From an uncultured Oscillibacter sp. (GTDB taxonomy: Bacteria > Bacillota > Clostridia > Oscillospirales > Oscillospiraceae), in contig CAJUBX010000105.1 in assembly GCA_910585165.1 (NCBI GenBank), forward strand, positions 1-5,843: DNA of 5,843 nucleotides. The letters are read 5' to 3'. The notes under the pieces were generated by a model that saw nothing but the letters and a program-made list of their open reading frames with translations, searched no databases and was not told where the DNA came from. Made by a program: the position numbers and the translations under genes. How positions within the stretch are numbered: position 1 is the stretch's first letter; each line of letters begins with the position of its first letter. Below are positions 4,726 to 5,843 of this stretch, one piece after another.

Positions 4726-5843
4726 TTACTCCAGGCCGTTCAGCAGCTTGTAGAGCTGGTCCACACTGGCGTTATCCACCAGGGCGTCGGTATCCTCCTC
4801 GGTCTCGGCCACCTCGACGATTTTCCCAAGGATGCCCAGGTGGTCCTCCCCGGTGGAGGCGATGCCCACCACAAGGCGCACCAGCTCGTCGCCCCACTGG
4901 ATGCCCTCGGGATAGGTCATGACGATGAGGCCGGTCTTCTTGATGGCCTTCCGGGATTCCTCGGTGCCGTGGGGAATGGCCACATGACTGCCGATGGCCA
5001 CGGAGAAGCTCTTCTCCCGGTCCAGCATGCCCTGAATATAGGCCTCTTCCACATAGCCGCTCTCCACCATCCGTCTGCCCACTTCCTTGATGGCCTCCTC
5101 GGGGCTGACAGGCTTGCAGTTCAGGATGATGTTCTTTTTCTCCAGCAGAATCTCGCCGGAGGCGGCGGGCTTCTCTTCGGCGGCGGGGGCGGCGGGAGCG
5201 GGGGCTGCGCCGCCCTTCCGGGCCTCCAGCAGCTCCTTTACCAGCACGTCGTACTCCGGCGCGCCCATGAAGTTCTTGATGGGGATGATCCGGGCCTGGG
5301 GGGCGCGCTGGGCCGCCCGGCCGGACAGCTCGTGGTGGGTGACGACAATCTGGCAGTCGCCGGGAATCTCGCCCACGGGATAGTGGATGACCTCAATGTC
5401 CGTGATGCCCGCGTCCTTGAGCTTGTTGCGGACCATGGTGGCCCCCATGGCGGAGGAGCCCATGCCCGCGTCGCAGGCGAAGACGATCTTGCGCACGTCC
5501 TTGGGGTCAATGGAAGCGCCGGAAGAAGCGGCAGGGGCAGCCTGGCCCTTGGAGACGGCCTTGCTGGCGGCGACCTGGGCCTGGGCCTCCTCCAAGCTGG
5601 CGTCCTTGCCGAAGAATTTCAGCAGGAAGACGGAAATGAGGAAGCTGACCACGGCGGCGACGCCGATGCCCGCGATATTGGCGAAATACCCGCCCTTGGG
5701 GGTCATGAGCATCTCGGCGATGATGCTGCCGGGGGAGGCCGCGGCGGCCAGGCCGCCGCCCAGGGCGGAGAGGGTGAAGATGCCCACCATGTTGCCGATC
5801 ATGGGCCCCAGGATGACGATGGGGTTCATCAGCACATAGGGGA
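4726..5843 (-). CDS. mtlA: Mannitol-type PTS permease, fused EIICBA (5' end outside window)
   Basis: Membrane permease of the phosphotransferase system that imports and phosphorylates a hexitol, most likely mannitol. The frame is open to the right edge; GTG at 5833-5835 is internal, since the codons before it read Pro-Tyr, as in family PYVLMNP. Numbering from that GTG: residues 1-75 are the end of the EIIC membrane domain (GIFTLSALGGGLAAAASPGS at 18-37, last helix about 52-73). EIIB spans about 114-205, with phospho-Cys121 in FACDAGMGSSAMG. An Ala/Pro-rich linker (209-226) leads to EIIA (about 228-369), with phospho-His289 in AIPHGTEESRKA. The domain order equals that of E. coli MtlA (about 637 residues); many Firmicutes instead encode EIIA as a separate MtlF. 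The downstream mtlD supports mannitol as substrate. TAA stop at 4726-4728. Confidence 0.93.
   Translation of the reverse strand, partial: PYVLMNPIVILGPMIGNMVGIFTLSALGGGLAAAASPGSIIAEMLMTPKGGYFANIAGIGVAAVVSFLISVFLLKFFGKDASLEEAQAQVAASKAVSKGQAAPAASSGASIDPKDVRKIVFACDAGMGSSAMGATMVRNKLKDAGITDIEVIHYPVGEIPGDCQIVVTHHELSGRAAQRAPQARIIPIKNFMGAPEYDVLVKELLEARKGGAAPAPAAPAAEEKPAASGEILLEKKNIILNCKPVSPEEAIKEVGRRMVESGYVEEAYIQGMLDREKSFSVAIGSHVAIPHGTEESRKAIKKTGLIVMTYPEGIQWGDELVRLVVGIASTGEDHLGILGKIVEVAETEEDTDALVDNASVDQLYKLLNGLE

Noticed and set aside
5833..5835. GTG as the true start of the PTS gene
   Set aside because: The frame is open to the window edge, the preceding codons fit the conserved PYVLMNP stretch, and most of the EIIC membrane domain would be missing.
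1..5843. CRISPR array, tRNA or rRNA gene, toxin-antitoxin or phage-defence genes
   Set aside because: No regularly spaced direct repeats with spacers, no tRNA- or rRNA-like stretch and no matching proteins were seen.

Overview
The window looks like a piece of a GC-rich chromosome from an anaerobic gut Firmicute, most likely class Clostridia (Oscillospiraceae-like; inferred from protein style, codon use and repeat style, not from a marker gene). It has two well-preserved coding blocks separated by about 1.4 kb of decayed mobile-element debris.

Left block (1-515, + strand): the C-terminal third of a MATE-family multidrug/toxin exporter, cut by the window edge.

Middle (516-1896): no intact gene. 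In order it holds a strong hairpin (594-629), a further hairpin-rich stretch (about 848-941), a near-palindromic MITE-like element of about 160 bp (about 1021-1183), and an internally deleted transposase remnant resembling the IS1182 family (1182-1616, - strand). It ends with a patch of short repeats (1587-1814): inverted arms, a 19-bp tandem repeat and a duplicated ATTGGTATAC. This stretch is richer in A and T than its neighbours, and no long frame in it resembles a known functional protein.

Right block (1897-5843, all - strand, read right to left): the end of a mannitol-type PTS permease with fused C, B and A domains (5' end beyond the window), then glucose-6-phosphate isomerase (pgi), then mannitol-1-phosphate 5-dehydrogenase (mtlD), closed by a textbook intrinsic terminator. 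Together they form a route: the PTS would import mannitol as mannitol-1-phosphate, MtlD oxidises it to fructose-6-phosphate, and Pgi interconverts that with glucose-6-phosphate. A good promoter sits just upstream of pgi, so pgi-mtlD is probably a transcription unit that can run independently of the PTS gene. The pgi start is best placed at 4546, not at the upstream in-frame ATG.

I see no undescribed multi-gene system here. The most interesting parts are the fold-back element abutting the transposase remnant, the repeat patch beside it, and the placement of pgi inside a mannitol cluster.
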